Assembly (NCBI GenBank): GCA_044379485.1
Contig: JBIPOE010000002.1
Location: forward strand, 88,138-152,137
Direction of reading: 5' to 3'
Origin: CAMDMI01 sp044379485
GTDB taxonomy: Bacteria; Bacteroidota; Bacteroidia; Cytophagales; Flexibacteraceae
Length of the DNA stretch: 64,000 bases
Made by a program: the position numbers and the translations under genes. Positions 9,076 through 18,618 of this stretch are shown in pieces. The stretch's first letter is position 1; each line of letters begins with the position of its first letter. Under the pieces are notes generated by a model. The model did no database searches. It saw nothing but the letters and a program-made list of their open reading frames with translations, and had not been told where the DNA came from.

Positions 9076-10065
9076 TTAAATCATAGCATTCAAAACCGAA
9101 TCGGTTTGAATAGATCTAATGCAATGGCAGTCGCTGGTTTTCCTGCAATCACTACAATCTTTTTTAATGACCATCGTTCTGGAATTTGATCCAATAGGCG
9201 CCCATCTGCCTGGGTGAATTGGCCTCATCGGGGCAAATAAACCAATTGCTCTTTTTCCCAAAGCGGAAGCAATGTGAAGTGGTCCTGTGCTGGCTGCTAT
9301 CAAAACATCACAAGATTGAATAAAACCAATGAACTGTCTCAAATCCATTTTTCCTGTTAGATCTATAAGTTCCGGAAAGTCATTTGCCCATGATCTGATT
9401 TGTTTTCCCTCCTCTTCAGTTCCAGATAAAAAGACCTGATATTGAGCACTTTGAAATAGTTTGTTGAGAAGATTTCCAAAATTTTCAAGGCCCCATTCCC
9501 TGGCTGAACCTTTTGACTTTGGGTGAATAATCACTTTTATTTTATTGGGATCAAGATTTTCTTTCCAAGTCTGAGCCATTTCTATTTTTGGTTGAAAACC
9601 AGAAAGTTTAATCAGGTCTTCAAACCTTATTGTTTGTTCCCCTGTAATAGGTTTTATGAGTAGAATGTTGAGGATAGCCTCATGAAAGTCAGAGTTTTTG
9701 CGGGATAAACTTGATAAAATATTGCAGGTAAACCAATGGAAAAGCCGGTTTCTGGTGCCGAGCCTGTTTGGAATTTTTATGCTTTTGGCGTGATTGGCAA
9801 TTTCCTTATTTGGAAAAAGGTGGATAATTAAATCAATCTGGTTTTGATTGCTTTGTAAACCCAAAAAATCACTAACGTCCACAAAATGATCTACATAGAC
9901 ACAAGATTCAATTAAGATTTTGGTATATGTTTTTCCTAAAAAGTAAATGATGCAGTTTGGATACATCTGTTTCAAGAATCCGGCAACCGGAAGCGAAAGC
10001 ATAACATCTCCAATGTTATCGGTACGGCTTAGAAGAATTTTTTTACCCGAAAAATCCTTAGCCAT
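9076..10065 (-). CDS. Glycosyltransferase family 9 protein (heptosyltransferase-like)
   Basis: 329 residues in two Rossmann-like halves. The N-terminal motif ILLSRTDNIGDVMLSLPVAGFL is the family's start, and the C-terminal half has IIHPKSKGSAREW and the nucleotide-sugar site around LIAASTGPLHIASALGKRAIGLFAP. GT9 enzymes add heptose or another sugar to the lipopolysaccharide core on the cytoplasmic face. A Cys-rich tail (DCSDCRKTSDCHC) close to the C-terminus is seen in many heptosyltransferase-like proteins of this phylum. It overlaps the upstream GT2 gene by 8 bp, so the two are translationally coupled and probably act in the same core-glycan pathway. Confidence 0.85.
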   Translation of the reverse strand: MAKDFSGKKILLSRTDNIGDVMLSLPVAGFLKQMYPNCIIYFLGKTYTKILIESCVYVDHFVDVSDFLGLQSNQNQIDLIIHLFPNKEIANHAKSIKIPNRLGTRNRLFHWFTCNILSSLSRKNSDFHEAILNILLIKPITGEQTIRFEDLIKLSGFQPKIEMAQTWKENLDPNKIKVIIHPKSKGSAREWGLENFGNLLNKLFQSAQYQVFLSGTEEEGKQIRSWANDFPELIDLTGKMDLRQFIGFIQSCDVLIAASTGPLHIASALGKRAIGLFAPMRPIHPGRWAPIGSNSRTMVIKKDCSDCRKTSDCHCIRSIQTDSVLNAMI

Positions 10066-10816
10066 TTTTAATTAATTCATTTAGTTTTTTATACTTTAAA
10101 TACGCTCCATATGCCGATATATAGGCAATCTGAAAACCAGAAATACCATCTAAAAACCCAAATCTAAAAAAATATACATTCAGAAATTTAACAACCGGAC
10201 TGAAAATCAATTGCAATATTGAAGACGGTTTTCCTCTCTCAAATAAAACTTTCGCCGAAATTGCTGAAAAGTAACGCACCTGTTTATAATGTTCTTCCAG
10301 ATCATAATAGCTGTAGTGCAAAATATTGCCGGCAATTACTGGGTTATTTGACTTTGGATTAAACATTTCAAAACGATCATGAGGATTATAACCAGACCAT
10401 GTTCCCAATCTGCTATCCCATAGGCGCAGTTTCCTATCAGGATACCATCCACAATGCCTAACCCAATGGCCACAATAATTGGTTAGGCGATTCATATAAT
10501 ACCCTGAATGAGACCAGTTTGTCTTTATTTTTTTTATCTCTTCAATTAATACATCATCACAACACTCATCTGCATCCAGACTCAATATATGAGGAAATTT
10601 GGCATGAGTAATGGCCCAGTTTTTTTGTTCAATATGGCCTTCAAATGCATGCTGAACAAAACGTGCACCATATTGTTTGGCAATTTGCTCTGTTTTGTCC
10701 TTGCTAAAAGAATCCACCACGACAATATCATCTGCAATGTCAAGAACTGATTCCAGGCATCTGCCTAAATTTTTTTCTTCATTGAAGGTAATAATGACTA
10801 TACTTAACTTGATCAA
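10058..10816 (-). CDS. Glycosyltransferase family 2 protein (WaaE/KdtX-like)
   Basis: 252 residues with a GT-A fold. The start is KLSIVIITFNEEKNLGRCLESV, then DDIVVVDSFSKDKT and the metal/nucleotide motif LSLDADE. The C-terminal part (HYSYYDLEEHYKQVRYFSAI, and helical stretches to YLKYKKL) matches the WaaE/beta-1,4-glucosyltransferase subgroup involved in lipopolysaccharide core synthesis. Being coupled to a GT9 gene (8-bp overlap) fits that role. The sugar donor and acceptor are not determinable. Confidence 0.85.
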   Translation of the reverse strand: MIKLSIVIITFNEEKNLGRCLESVLDIADDIVVVDSFSKDKTEQIAKQYGARFVQHAFEGHIEQKNWAITHAKFPHILSLDADECCDDVLIEEIKKIKTNWSHSGYYMNRLTNYCGHWVRHCGWYPDRKLRLWDSRLGTWSGYNPHDRFEMFNPKSNNPVIAGNILHYSYYDLEEHYKQVRYFSAISAKVLFERGKPSSILQLIFSPVVKFLNVYFFRFGFLDGISGFQIAYISAYGAYLKYKKLNELIKNG

Positions 10817-10879
10817 ATGGACTGTTTTAGAGATGCTTACAAAAGCTAAGGAAATAAATTAAAGAGATTATTTTGCTTC

Positions 10880-10936
10880 AAAAAAATGCCTGCCTTTTTA
10901 CAAATGAAATCAAATTTTCATTTCAAAAAGCAGGCA
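10880..10936 (-). terminator. Rho-independent terminator of icd
   Basis: On the minus strand a TGCCTGC stem start pairs with GCAGGCA (10930-10936 with 10887-10893). An inner pairing of AAATGAAAA/TTTCATTT-type bases extends it, and seven T residues follow (the A run at 10880-10886). It lies just past the icd stop. Confidence 0.8.
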
Positions 10937-10989
10937 AATTTCAATTTGATTAACTTATCATGTCGAAAAAGCAGATTTGTCCTAAAGTT

Positions 10990-12216
10990 TTAAGACAATC
11001 GCTTTTTTAATTCCTCATCCAAAGCCGATAAAAAATCTTCAGTATTGAGGTAATGCTCTCCAAGTTTTACTTTGTTTCCGTGGATGCAAACGGCAAGATC
11101 TTTGGTCATTTTTCCTGATTCTACAACATCAACACAAACTTTTTCGAGTGTTTGTGTGAAGTGAATCAGTTCCTGATTGCCATCCAATTTGCCACGGAAT
11201 TCTAAACCTCTGGTCCAGGCAAAAATGCTGGCTATTGGGTTAGTACTTGTTGATTTACCGGCCTGATGGTCTCTGTAATGTCGGGTTACAGTTCCATGGG
11301 CAGCTTCAGCTTCCATTGTTTTTCCATCTGGTGTGATCAAAACTGAGGTCATAAGTCCCAATGAACCGAAGCCTTGGGCAACAGTGTCAGACTGAACGTC
11401 GCCATCATAGTTTTTACAGGCCCAAACGAAATTTCCATTCCATTTCAACGCTGAGGCAACCATATCATCAATCAAACGATGCTCGTAAACGATGCCGGCA
11501 GCCTCAAATTTCGATTTATAATCACTTTGATAAATTTCCTCAAAAATATCTTTAAAACGACCATCATACTTTTTCAAAATGGTGTTTTTGGTACTCAAAT
11601 ATAAAGGCCATCCCTTAGAAAGGGCTTGATTAAAGCAGGAATGGGCAAATCCTTTTATAGATTCATCAGTGTTGTACATTGCCAATGCTACACCATCCCC
11701 TTTAAAGTTAAAAACCTCGTGCTGAATTACTTCTCCGTTTTCACCTTCAAATTTGATGGTTAGTTTTCCTTTTCCTTTGGTCACAAAATCTGTGGCTCTA
11801 TATTGATCCCCAAAGGCATGGCGACCGATGCAGATCGGGGCGGTCCAGTTTGGAACAAGGCGTGGAACATTGCTGCAAACGATGGGCTCGCGGAAAACGG
11901 TACCATCTAAAATATTACGGATGGTTCCATTTGGACTTTTCCACATTTGCTTCAGATTGAACTCTTTAACCCTTGCCTCATCTGGCGTAATTGTGGCGCA
12001 TTTGATACCCACACCATATAAACGAATTGCATTTGCAGCATCTATTGTTACCTGGTCATTGGTTTCATCCCTGTATTCCATACCCAGATCATAATATTTG
12101 ATATCAAGATCCAGATATGGCAAAATCAGCTTGTCCTTAATAAATTTCCAAATGATCCTGGTCATTTCATCGCCGTCCAGCTCTACGACTGGATTGGCAA
12201 CTTTAATTTTTTGCAT
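10990..12216 (-). CDS. icd: NADP-dependent isocitrate dehydrogenase (eukaryotic-type homodimer)
   Basis: 408 residues, the usual length of the homodimeric subfamily. It converts isocitrate to 2-oxoglutarate plus CO2 in the TCA cycle and reduces NADP+. The start VELDGDEMTRIIWKFIKD, the substrate-phosphate/threonine region SPNGTIRNILDGTVFREPI, the metal-binding region YDGDVQSDTVAQGFGSLGLM and the coenzyme motif EAAHGTVTRHYRDHQ are all present. The His-Arg-type adenosine-phosphate recognition in the last motif points to NADP rather than NAD. It stands alone with a strong terminator behind it. Confidence 0.95.
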   Translation of the reverse strand: MQKIKVANPVVELDGDEMTRIIWKFIKDKLILPYLDLDIKYYDLGMEYRDETNDQVTIDAANAIRLYGVGIKCATITPDEARVKEFNLKQMWKSPNGTIRNILDGTVFREPIVCSNVPRLVPNWTAPICIGRHAFGDQYRATDFVTKGKGKLTIKFEGENGEVIQHEVFNFKGDGVALAMYNTDESIKGFAHSCFNQALSKGWPLYLSTKNTILKKYDGRFKDIFEEIYQSDYKSKFEAAGIVYEHRLIDDMVASALKWNGNFVWACKNYDGDVQSDTVAQGFGSLGLMTSVLITPDGKTMEAEAAHGTVTRHYRDHQAGKSTSTNPIASIFAWTRGLEFRGKLDGNQELIHFTQTLEKVCVDVVESGKMTKDLAVCIHGNKVKLGEHYLNTEDFLSALDEELKKRLS

Positions 12217-12349
12217 GATTAAAAATTATTGATAAAATCGATAATGTTGGCAAAGCAAAAGAAAGCAATTCATAAATGAAAGTGCTTTTAGTGCTTTCTT
12301 GATAAATGCAGGTTTTTAAAGACCTTGTTTTGTAGCAAAAAACCTCAAC

Positions 12350-14392
12350 TTATTTGCTTTTGGCCACTTTTACCACTTCCCCAATCTTAAGTGCGGCATC
12401 TTCCTTTTGGTTTAAAGAAAGGAAATCATCTATTTTCATACCAAACTTTTGGGCGATTTTGTAGGCTGTATCTCCTGTTTTTACCTCATATGGCTCGGAG
12501 TTTTCTACATTTTGTGCAGGTACAGAAACTTTAATGGATTCTGTTTTTGGACCAGATCTGGAAACTCTGATTTTCTGACCAGGATTCAAAATTCGGTTAC
12601 TGCCTGAATTCCAAGTATACAAACTGTCTAATGGTCTTTTATAATGCCTGCTGATTTTATACCAGGTCATTCCCTGGGTTACCATTATTTCTCCATTTTC
12701 TTCTTTTGGCATTTCTACCACCGCAGGAGTTATAGATTCTGGTTTGGTTGGAACAATAAGTTCGTTTCCAAGATTAGAATTTGTGGAAGCTATGGCCACT
12801 GGTTCCGGTTTATTTACAGCAACTGTTTTTGCAGTTGGTTCAGAAACAATTTCTATTTCAACATCTTCTGATTCTTTTTGCTCTGACTTGGTTTCCGCTA
12901 TTTCTTCCTTCAAAGTATCGTTTCCGAGGACAGCTTTCGCCTGATTTTCAATTTGTTTCAGTTCAACCGGAGCTGGATTATTTACTTTAAGAGTAGTTGG
13001 TTCTGCTACTTTTGGTTTTGTAGCTATCATTTCCATTTTAGGAATTTCAGGAACTGGCTCATATTTAATTGGTTCATCATCTGGGCGGGAATGTCTCAGC
13101 CATAAAACACGACCTGGTTTTAACTTTTCAGGTCTGGGCATTTTATTTTTGGCCATTACAGAACTTAATTTCAAACCATATTTTTGAGCTACCTCCCAGA
13201 GAGTTTCACCTCTTTGCACCGTATGGAAAGGTATTTTTGATTTTTTCTTTTTATGATCAGTGTAATAAACTTCACCCGTCACAATTGGGTCAAATACCCG
13301 CAAGTCGTTGTATTCCAGAAATTCATCACGGCTAATGCCAGCCAAAAGGGCTAGCTTGGCGGAATTGTCACCTGCTTTTGCCTGAATGGCTTTTATTCCA
13401 TTCCATTCAAAAAAGACAGGTATTTCTGATTTTCCGTTGGCTAAAACTACAGGCTCAGGTTGGGTTACGGGCTTTTCGATCAAACCAAAGAAGATCTTTT
13501 CTCTCCATGGCTCCAGTTTTTCAATTGGTGGCGCTGCTTTTACATACACCGGAGAATCAAAGGTTTGGCCATCTTCTGGTTTTAAAGGCAAGATAACTGT
13601 ATAATCTCTATCTCCTGGCACATAACCTCTAAGGATCCATCGATTATAGAATTGAAGTTGTTCTACGGGATATTTGGTTTCGTTGGCCAATTGTTCCAAA
13701 GATTTGTTTTCGCATTCTCCATACTCCAGCACCCGAAGATTTGGCGTAGCAGTATTTCTATATAAGTGTGGTTCAAAGGCTATTTTATGTGCAATAAATT
13801 TAAGGATATACCAATGCGTATTTTCATCAATATCAAGGCTTTTCGTCCCTATATTGGTTGGATCAATTAATGTTTTTGCACCACCCAAGCCTGCATAGTA
13901 GGCTAAGAGTGAATAAGGCCAGTTTTGCATATAATTGTTGTGGCGCATCAAATATTTGGCAGCTGATCGGGAAGAAGAAACTATGTTCATCCTTTCGTCA
14001 ATTTCTTCATCTACTCTCAAACCCATTTCGGTTGCAGTTTCTTTTTTAAACTGCCAGTAACCTACAGCATTTGAGGAGGAAACCTGGTAAGAAACCAAAC
14101 TCGACTCCTGAATAACTAAGTATTTAAAATCCTCAGGCAGACCTTCTTCTGTAAAAATTCTTTCAACAATTGGTAAATAGGCATCTGCCCGATCGACCAT
14201 TTGGCGGAAGTATTTGTTGTTGCCTGTCAATTTACTCACATAGCCTGCAAGAGTTGGTTTTGCACCTTCTCTAATGTTTAATTCTACATCGGCCATCATC
14301 AGTTTATCGGGAATCTGCACCTGAACCTGAGCGAATGCATTTTGTATGGACAGTGCCATAAAAAATGCTAAAGAGCTGTTAATGAGTTTCAA
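12350..14392 (-). CDS. MltD-like lytic transglycosylase with three LysM domains
   Basis: 680 residues. A signal peptide ends near AFAQ (residue ~22). The SLT domain covers residues ~75-230, with catalytic Glu96 in VIQESSL followed by SSNAVGYWQFKKETATEMG. LysM repeats are at about 395-440 (FHTVQRGETLWEVAQKYGLK), 570-615 (TQGMTWYKISRHYKRPLDSL) and 635-680 (YEVKTGDTAYKIAQKFGMKI), separated by a low-complexity P/E/K/V-rich linker (~460-560). It should cleave peptidoglycan glycan strands in the periplasm. Typical MltD has two or three LysM domains, so the architecture is normal. Confidence 0.92.
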   Translation of the reverse strand: MKLINSSLAFFMALSIQNAFAQVQVQIPDKLMMADVELNIREGAKPTLAGYVSKLTGNNKYFRQMVDRADAYLPIVERIFTEEGLPEDFKYLVIQESSLVSYQVSSSNAVGYWQFKKETATEMGLRVDEEIDERMNIVSSSRSAAKYLMRHNNYMQNWPYSLLAYYAGLGGAKTLIDPTNIGTKSLDIDENTHWYILKFIAHKIAFEPHLYRNTATPNLRVLEYGECENKSLEQLANETKYPVEQLQFYNRWILRGYVPGDRDYTVILPLKPEDGQTFDSPVYVKAAPPIEKLEPWREKIFFGLIEKPVTQPEPVVLANGKSEIPVFFEWNGIKAIQAKAGDNSAKLALLAGISRDEFLEYNDLRVFDPIVTGEVYYTDHKKKKSKIPFHTVQRGETLWEVAQKYGLKLSSVMAKNKMPRPEKLKPGRVLWLRHSRPDDEPIKYEPVPEIPKMEMIATKPKVAEPTTLKVNNPAPVELKQIENQAKAVLGNDTLKEEIAETKSEQKESEDVEIEIVSEPTAKTVAVNKPEPVAIASTNSNLGNELIVPTKPESITPAVVEMPKEENGEIMVTQGMTWYKISRHYKRPLDSLYTWNSGSNRILNPGQKIRVSRSGPKTESIKVSVPAQNVENSEPYEVKTGDTAYKIAQKFGMKIDDFLSLNQKEDAALKIGEVVKVAKSK

Positions 14393-14802
14393 AACGTTGG
14401 TTGATTAATCTTTTGATAGAACAAAGGTCGTACAAAGCATTGAATAGTAGTGCTGTAAGTTTGTCGAAATGCTTACATGGAATTTTAGGTTATTTTTCTT
14501 GAAGACAATTTGGTATGAAAAAATCTGCTAAAACGGAAATGAGCAAATGGCCAGGAAGCCAATGCATTTTCTATTTCAATCGAAGTACCCAACGATCCGG
14601 ATGAACTGGAGTAAGCAAATTTCGGGTGGGATTGATTCATATGACAGGGATAGAAATGGAAACCCTTTTTTAAGCTTTGGCTTTTGCAAAGCTTAAAAAA
14701 GCCCCGATGAATCGGGATTCGGCTACGTTACAATTGGAACGGATAACTTGCCCCTATTTATCGGGAGCCCGTTAAGCCGCCCAAATCCAAATATTTCATG
14801 TT
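14393..14802. other. 410-bp intergenic stretch with a strong hairpin
   Basis: No convincing gene is seen. The stretch contains one perfect inverted repeat (given separately), and a weaker GC-rich palindromic patch just beyond it (GCCCCGAT...ATCGGG near 14701-14719). Confidence 0.6.
14666..14700. terminator. Bidirectional terminator hairpin
   Basis: TTTTTTAAGCTTTG (14666-14679) and CAAAGCTTAAAAAA (14687-14700) are a perfect 14-bp inverted repeat around a 7-nt loop, with T-runs in both directions. On the minus strand it could end transcription from the permease gene. Confidence 0.6.
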
Positions 14803-16185
14803 TTAAGAATTAGTTTCTCCCTTTCTGTTCCACCAATAGTAAAAAGGCAAACCAGTGGCCATGAGCAAAAGACCCATGCCAGATTCGAAAGGTCTTTCAA
14901 TTATAGAATTGATGACAAGGCCCAGGCAAAAAAGGATAAACACAGCTGGAACCACCGGATAACCAGGTACTTTGAAGCTACGATAGGCCAAAGGTTCTTT
15001 GACTCGCAAAACAAAAACGCCCGCTGCGCCAAGGCCATAAAAAATAAAGGCAGCAAAAATGAGCATATCGGTAAGCTGGTCGAAACTGCCTGAAAAAACC
15101 AAAACTGAAGCCCAGACCGCCTGAATGAGCAAGGCATAAGTGGGCACGTTGTAAACCGAATGGACATGGGCTGCTTTTTTGAAAAACAGTCCGTCACGGG
15201 CCATGGCAAAATAAACTCTTGCTGCCCCCATGAGCGTGTTGTTTGTGGTACCAAAAGTGGCGACCATGATTACCACAATAACTAAACTGCTTCCAACAGG
15301 CCCAAGAAAAGATTGAATAACGGCAATGGCTGAAATGGTATTTCCCTCAGCGTGAATCGACTGGAAAGCCTCAACAGGAAGCACATATAAATAAGCAATG
15401 TTGATGCTCACATATAGCAACATAACAAAACCCACACCACCGGCTAAGGCCAAAGGAATATTTTTGTATGGATTTTTAATTTCTCCAGCGAGAAAACCAA
15501 GATTGTTCCAGCCTTCATAGGCCCAAAAAGCGGACATCATGCCAAGAAAAATTGCACCCATGGACAAGCCTCTATTTGAGGACTCTGGCATTTGAAAATG
15601 GGAAAAGCTGCCATTACCCATGGTGAAACACATAATGGTAATTCCTATAATACAGATGATTACAGAACTGGTGAGTACATTACTCACTTTTTCTCCCTGA
15701 TGGACCCCTAGTAAATTGATGCCTGTAACAATCCAGATAACAAAAACGGAAAGAAGTTTGATAGAAAGATTGCCAATGCCCAGAAATTGAATTTCGGGCA
15801 AGCCACCAAGCGTGTTGACAGATTCTGCAAAAACGTAAGCTACCGAGGCAGCTGTAGCAGATTGAACAACCGTAAAAGCTGTCCAGCCGTACAAAAAGGC
15901 AAGCGGGCGACCGAAGATTTTTTTGAAATACACATATTGGCCACCAGGTTCTGCAATTTGACTGGCAACCTCGGCATTGGTTAATGCACCAAACCAGGAA
16001 ACCAATCCTGCCAAAACCCAACAGGCAATGATGAGCCAGGCTGAACCCAGATCTGTGGACATTGGGGCCACCTTTTTAAAAACACCTGAACCGACCATAG
16101 CCGAAACAACCAACAAGAATGCTGTGCCAATGCCCATTCTCTGTATCAATCCACTTTCGTGTTTTTCGTAGGTTTCCTTTTCCAT
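14803..16185 (-). CDS. APC-superfamily amino acid permease
   Basis: 460 residues with about 12 hydrophobic segments. The first helix carries the unwound substrate-binding motif VVSAMVGSGVFKK, matching the GSG(I/V)F motif of APC/LAT-type transporters, and TM6 has FWAYEGWNNLGFLAGEIKNP. It should move amino acids across the inner membrane, probably by exchange or proton symport. LAT-like bacterial members include serine/threonine exchangers; the substrate is not readable. It is a single gene with the strong hairpin ~100 bp past its stop. Confidence 0.9.
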   Translation of the reverse strand: MEKETYEKHESGLIQRMGIGTAFLLVVSAMVGSGVFKKVAPMSTDLGSAWLIIACWVLAGLVSWFGALTNAEVASQIAEPGGQYVYFKKIFGRPLAFLYGWTAFTVVQSATAASVAYVFAESVNTLGGLPEIQFLGIGNLSIKLLSVFVIWIVTGINLLGVHQGEKVSNVLTSSVIICIIGITIMCFTMGNGSFSHFQMPESSNRGLSMGAIFLGMMSAFWAYEGWNNLGFLAGEIKNPYKNIPLALAGGVGFVMLLYVSINIAYLYVLPVEAFQSIHAEGNTISAIAVIQSFLGPVGSSLVIVVIMVATFGTTNNTLMGAARVYFAMARDGLFFKKAAHVHSVYNVPTYALLIQAVWASVLVFSGSFDQLTDMLIFAAFIFYGLGAAGVFVLRVKEPLAYRSFKVPGYPVVPAVFILFCLGLVINSIIERPFESGMGLLLMATGLPFYYWWNRKGETNS

Positions 16186-16314
16186 TGTTTATTTAAGAGC
16201 TGGCAAAAAACAAAATAATTGGCACCACAGCGTTTTTAAAAATATTTTGTTTTTCTAATGGAATTAGGATTCGATTTATGCAGATTAAAGCCAATAAATA
16301 GCAGGCACCATTTT

Positions 16315-17592
16315 TTAGGTCTTCATTTTTTTCTTTTTTGCCGCAGGAAACAATATGTTGTTTAAAATCAATCTGTAACCTGGAGAATTTGGGTGAAGTT
16401 TTAAGTCTGTTGGTTCTTCTTCCACCTGGTGTTGATAATCTTCGGGATCATGGCCGCCGTAAAATGTCCAGGTGCCTTTTCCCACCGTGCCGTGGATGTA
16501 TTTGGTTTCGCCAATCGATTTGTTTTCGCCCATTACTAAAACTTCAGGTTTCACCAATCTGCTTTTAAACCCTGTGGTTTGGCCCATAAATCCCTTAATG
16601 GTTTGGGTATGATTTTGGGTTAACATGCAAGGAACAGGATCCCATTTTGCTGAAAATTGAAATAGTTTAAAATAATCGTTCTTTTCAGTTAACCCACGTT
16701 CCATGGGATCATTATCAATATTAGAATATTCGTATTCAAATTGATTTTGAGAAACTTTGAAATTTCGAAAAGCAAAGCAATTGCTGTAATTTAGCTTATT
16801 CTGGGCACTAAAATCTTGTGCGTCACCATCATAAAATTCACCTACAATGTCTAAACCATCAGCGGAAAGTGCAATGTCATACGTATCGGTCGCAGAGCAC
16901 ATGGCAAACAAAAAGCCTCCGCCTGCTACGTATTCCCGCATTTTTTTAACCACCGCCAACTTCAATTGTGAAACTTTTGAATAGCCATATTTTCTGGCAA
17001 CGGATTCGTATTCAGCCACTTGTTTTTTATACCAATCTCTTTGGGCATAGCTAAAAAACTTACCATATTGTCCAGTGAAATCTTCGTGGTGGAGGTGCAA
17101 CCAATCATACTTGGCCAACAAACCATCCATAATTTCTGTATCGAAAACTACGGTATATGGAATTTCGGCGTATGTTAATACCAGAGTAACTGCATCATCC
17201 CAGGGCAATTTACTTTTCGGGGAATAAACTGCAATTTTGGGCGGCTTTTGAAGCTTCATAATTTCCATATTCACATCTGCCCCCTGGATCTGGCTTTGAA
17301 TCTGTCCATAGGCAGGATCTGAAATTACTTCATACGAAACACCCCTAATTACACACTCATTTTCAATGGCAGGTATCGACTGGCAAGCGAAACTTCCTCC
17401 CCTGTAATTTAAAAGCCATTCCACTTCAATGTCCTTATTTAATGTCCAATAGGCAATTCCATAAGCCTTTAAGTGATTTTTCTGACTCTCATCCATCGGA
17501 ATCAAAAGCGTATTTGCCTGACTTTTGAAACCAAAAAATAATAGAAAAAAGGAGAAAAGGAAAACTTGATTCTTGCTTGCTTTTAAATACAT
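16315..17592 (-). CDS. Conserved exported protein of unknown role (family labelled 'asparagine synthetase B' in databases)
   Basis: 425 residues with a signal peptide ending near QA (residue ~26). Bacteroidota orthologues with the same start (LLIPMDESQKNHLKAYGIAY) carry the name asparagine synthetase B, but no N-terminal catalytic Cys, glutaminase domain or PP-motif is visible, and a signal peptide argues against a cytosolic synthetase. Residues ~220-250 (MREYVAGGGFLFAMCSATDT) resemble the nucleophile-elbow region of ThuA/class I amidotransferase-like folds, with Cys in FAMCSA. Later stretches are GTWTFYGGHDPEDYQHQVEE and LHPNSPGYRLILNNILFPAA. The function is unknown; it may be an enzyme of the class I amidotransferase-like fold. 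Confidence 0.65.
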   Translation of the reverse strand: MYLKASKNQVFLFSFFLLFFGFKSQANTLLIPMDESQKNHLKAYGIAYWTLNKDIEVEWLLNYRGGSFACQSIPAIENECVIRGVSYEVISDPAYGQIQSQIQGADVNMEIMKLQKPPKIAVYSPKSKLPWDDAVTLVLTYAEIPYTVVFDTEIMDGLLAKYDWLHLHHEDFTGQYGKFFSYAQRDWYKKQVAEYESVARKYGYSKVSQLKLAVVKKMREYVAGGGFLFAMCSATDTYDIALSADGLDIVGEFYDGDAQDFSAQNKLNYSNCFAFRNFKVSQNQFEYEYSNIDNDPMERGLTEKNDYFKLFQFSAKWDPVPCMLTQNHTQTIKGFMGQTTGFKSRLVKPEVLVMGENKSIGETKYIHGTVGKGTWTFYGGHDPEDYQHQVEEEPTDLKLHPNSPGYRLILNNILFPAAKKKKMKT

Positions 17593-17741
17593 GATCTGCC
17601 AGTAGTTTGGAACTGCAATTTCTAACCATTTTTTGATTTGACAGGTTAAATTTTCTTAACTGATATTTTAATCGATTTAGAAAATGGAACTTGAAAAAAC
17701 GGATCATCCTTTTACCTTTGACAAATGTTAATTTTTGGTTT

Positions 17742-18248
17742 ATGGTTTTCTTTTTAATCGGATTGCCTGGTTGCGGCAAAAGTACACTTGGAAAGAAATT
17801 TGCCCATGTGCTCAAACATCCGTTTTATGACCTCGACCATTTGATAGAGGCTGGTGAAAACTCAACAATTTCCGAACTTTTCCTACACCATGGTGAACAA
17901 AAATTCAGGGAATTGGAGCACAAATATCTTCGTGAAACTATGGGTTTGGAAAAAGCAGTTGTAGCAACGGGCGGAGGAACACCTTGCTTTTTCAACAATA
18001 TGCAAGTGATTAACGAACTGGGTTTGAGCATATTTTTAGATGTGTCGCCCAAAGAAATAGCACACCGCTTATCAGAAAATGGAATTGCAAAACGACCAAT
18101 GCTAAAGGGAAAAAGCAGGGAGGAAATTTGCATTACTTTGGAGCATATCAGGCACATCAGACTTACGTTTTATGAACAAAGTCATATTACCATATCAAAT
18201 CCGGATATTAAGTTTAGTGAAAAATTATTATTGGATTTTTTAAAATAG
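17742..18248 (+). CDS. aroK: Shikimate kinase
   Basis: 168 residues from the ATG at 17742. An upstream in-frame ATG at 17691 would add 17 residues lacking family similarity, so the later start is preferred. Walker A is GLPGCGKST (residues 7-15). The shikimate-binding YDLDHLIE follows, then the glycine-rich GGGTP and a lid region with Arg (NGIAKRPMLKGKS). The enzyme phosphorylates shikimate at the 3-hydroxyl, step five of chorismate synthesis. No other aro gene is adjacent. Confidence 0.92.
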   Translation: MVFFLIGLPGCGKSTLGKKFAHVLKHPFYDLDHLIEAGENSTISELFLHHGEQKFRELEHKYLRETMGLEKAVVATGGGTPCFFNNMQVINELGLSIFLDVSPKEIAHRLSENGIAKRPMLKGKSREEICITLEHIRHIRLTFYEQSHITISNPDIKFSEKLLLDFLK

Positions 18249-18375
18249 AAAGTGAATAAAACAATTGACACTGTAGTTTTTCAAAACCAAGTTCTTAGTT
18301 TTGAAACTAAATTAAAAATCCTACTTGTTGAAAATAAACAATCCAATCTTGAACATTAAGGAAACCTATTCAGTT

Positions 18376-18618
18376 ATGTTAGATTCGGAATTAAAGAGGA
18401 TTCCGAAAACTTCAATGTATATCATTAAAATTAAAGGGAAAGCCAAGATTCCGGATTATATCCAACTGAGGGACGACACTTTTGTTCTTGTGGCTTATTT
18501 CAGAGCAGACCGGGAGTTGAAAAATCTGGATAGATATGGTTTAGAAGGAAAAGAAATGGAGCTTTCTGCCTTGATTGCTGAATTGCCTTTTGGAAAATTA
18601 CAAAAGCTAGAGTTTTGA
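18376..18618 (+). CDS. Small conserved protein upstream of the FtsE-like ATPase
   Basis: 80 residues from ATG 18376; an alternative start at 18415 would give 67 residues (MYIIKIKGKAKIPDYIQLRD). The core IPDYIQLRDDTFVLVAYFRA, followed by LPFGKLQKLEF at the end, is a small conserved Bacteroidota family. Some databases call it fructose-6-phosphate aldolase, for which it is far too short. It overlaps the downstream ATPase start by 4 bp (TTGA), so the two are translationally coupled. A regulatory or structural partner of that ATPase is a reasonable guess; nothing more can be said. Confidence 0.65.
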   Translation: MLDSELKRIPKTSMYIIKIKGKAKIPDYIQLRDDTFVLVAYFRADRELKNLDRYGLEGKEMELSALIAELPFGKLQKLEF

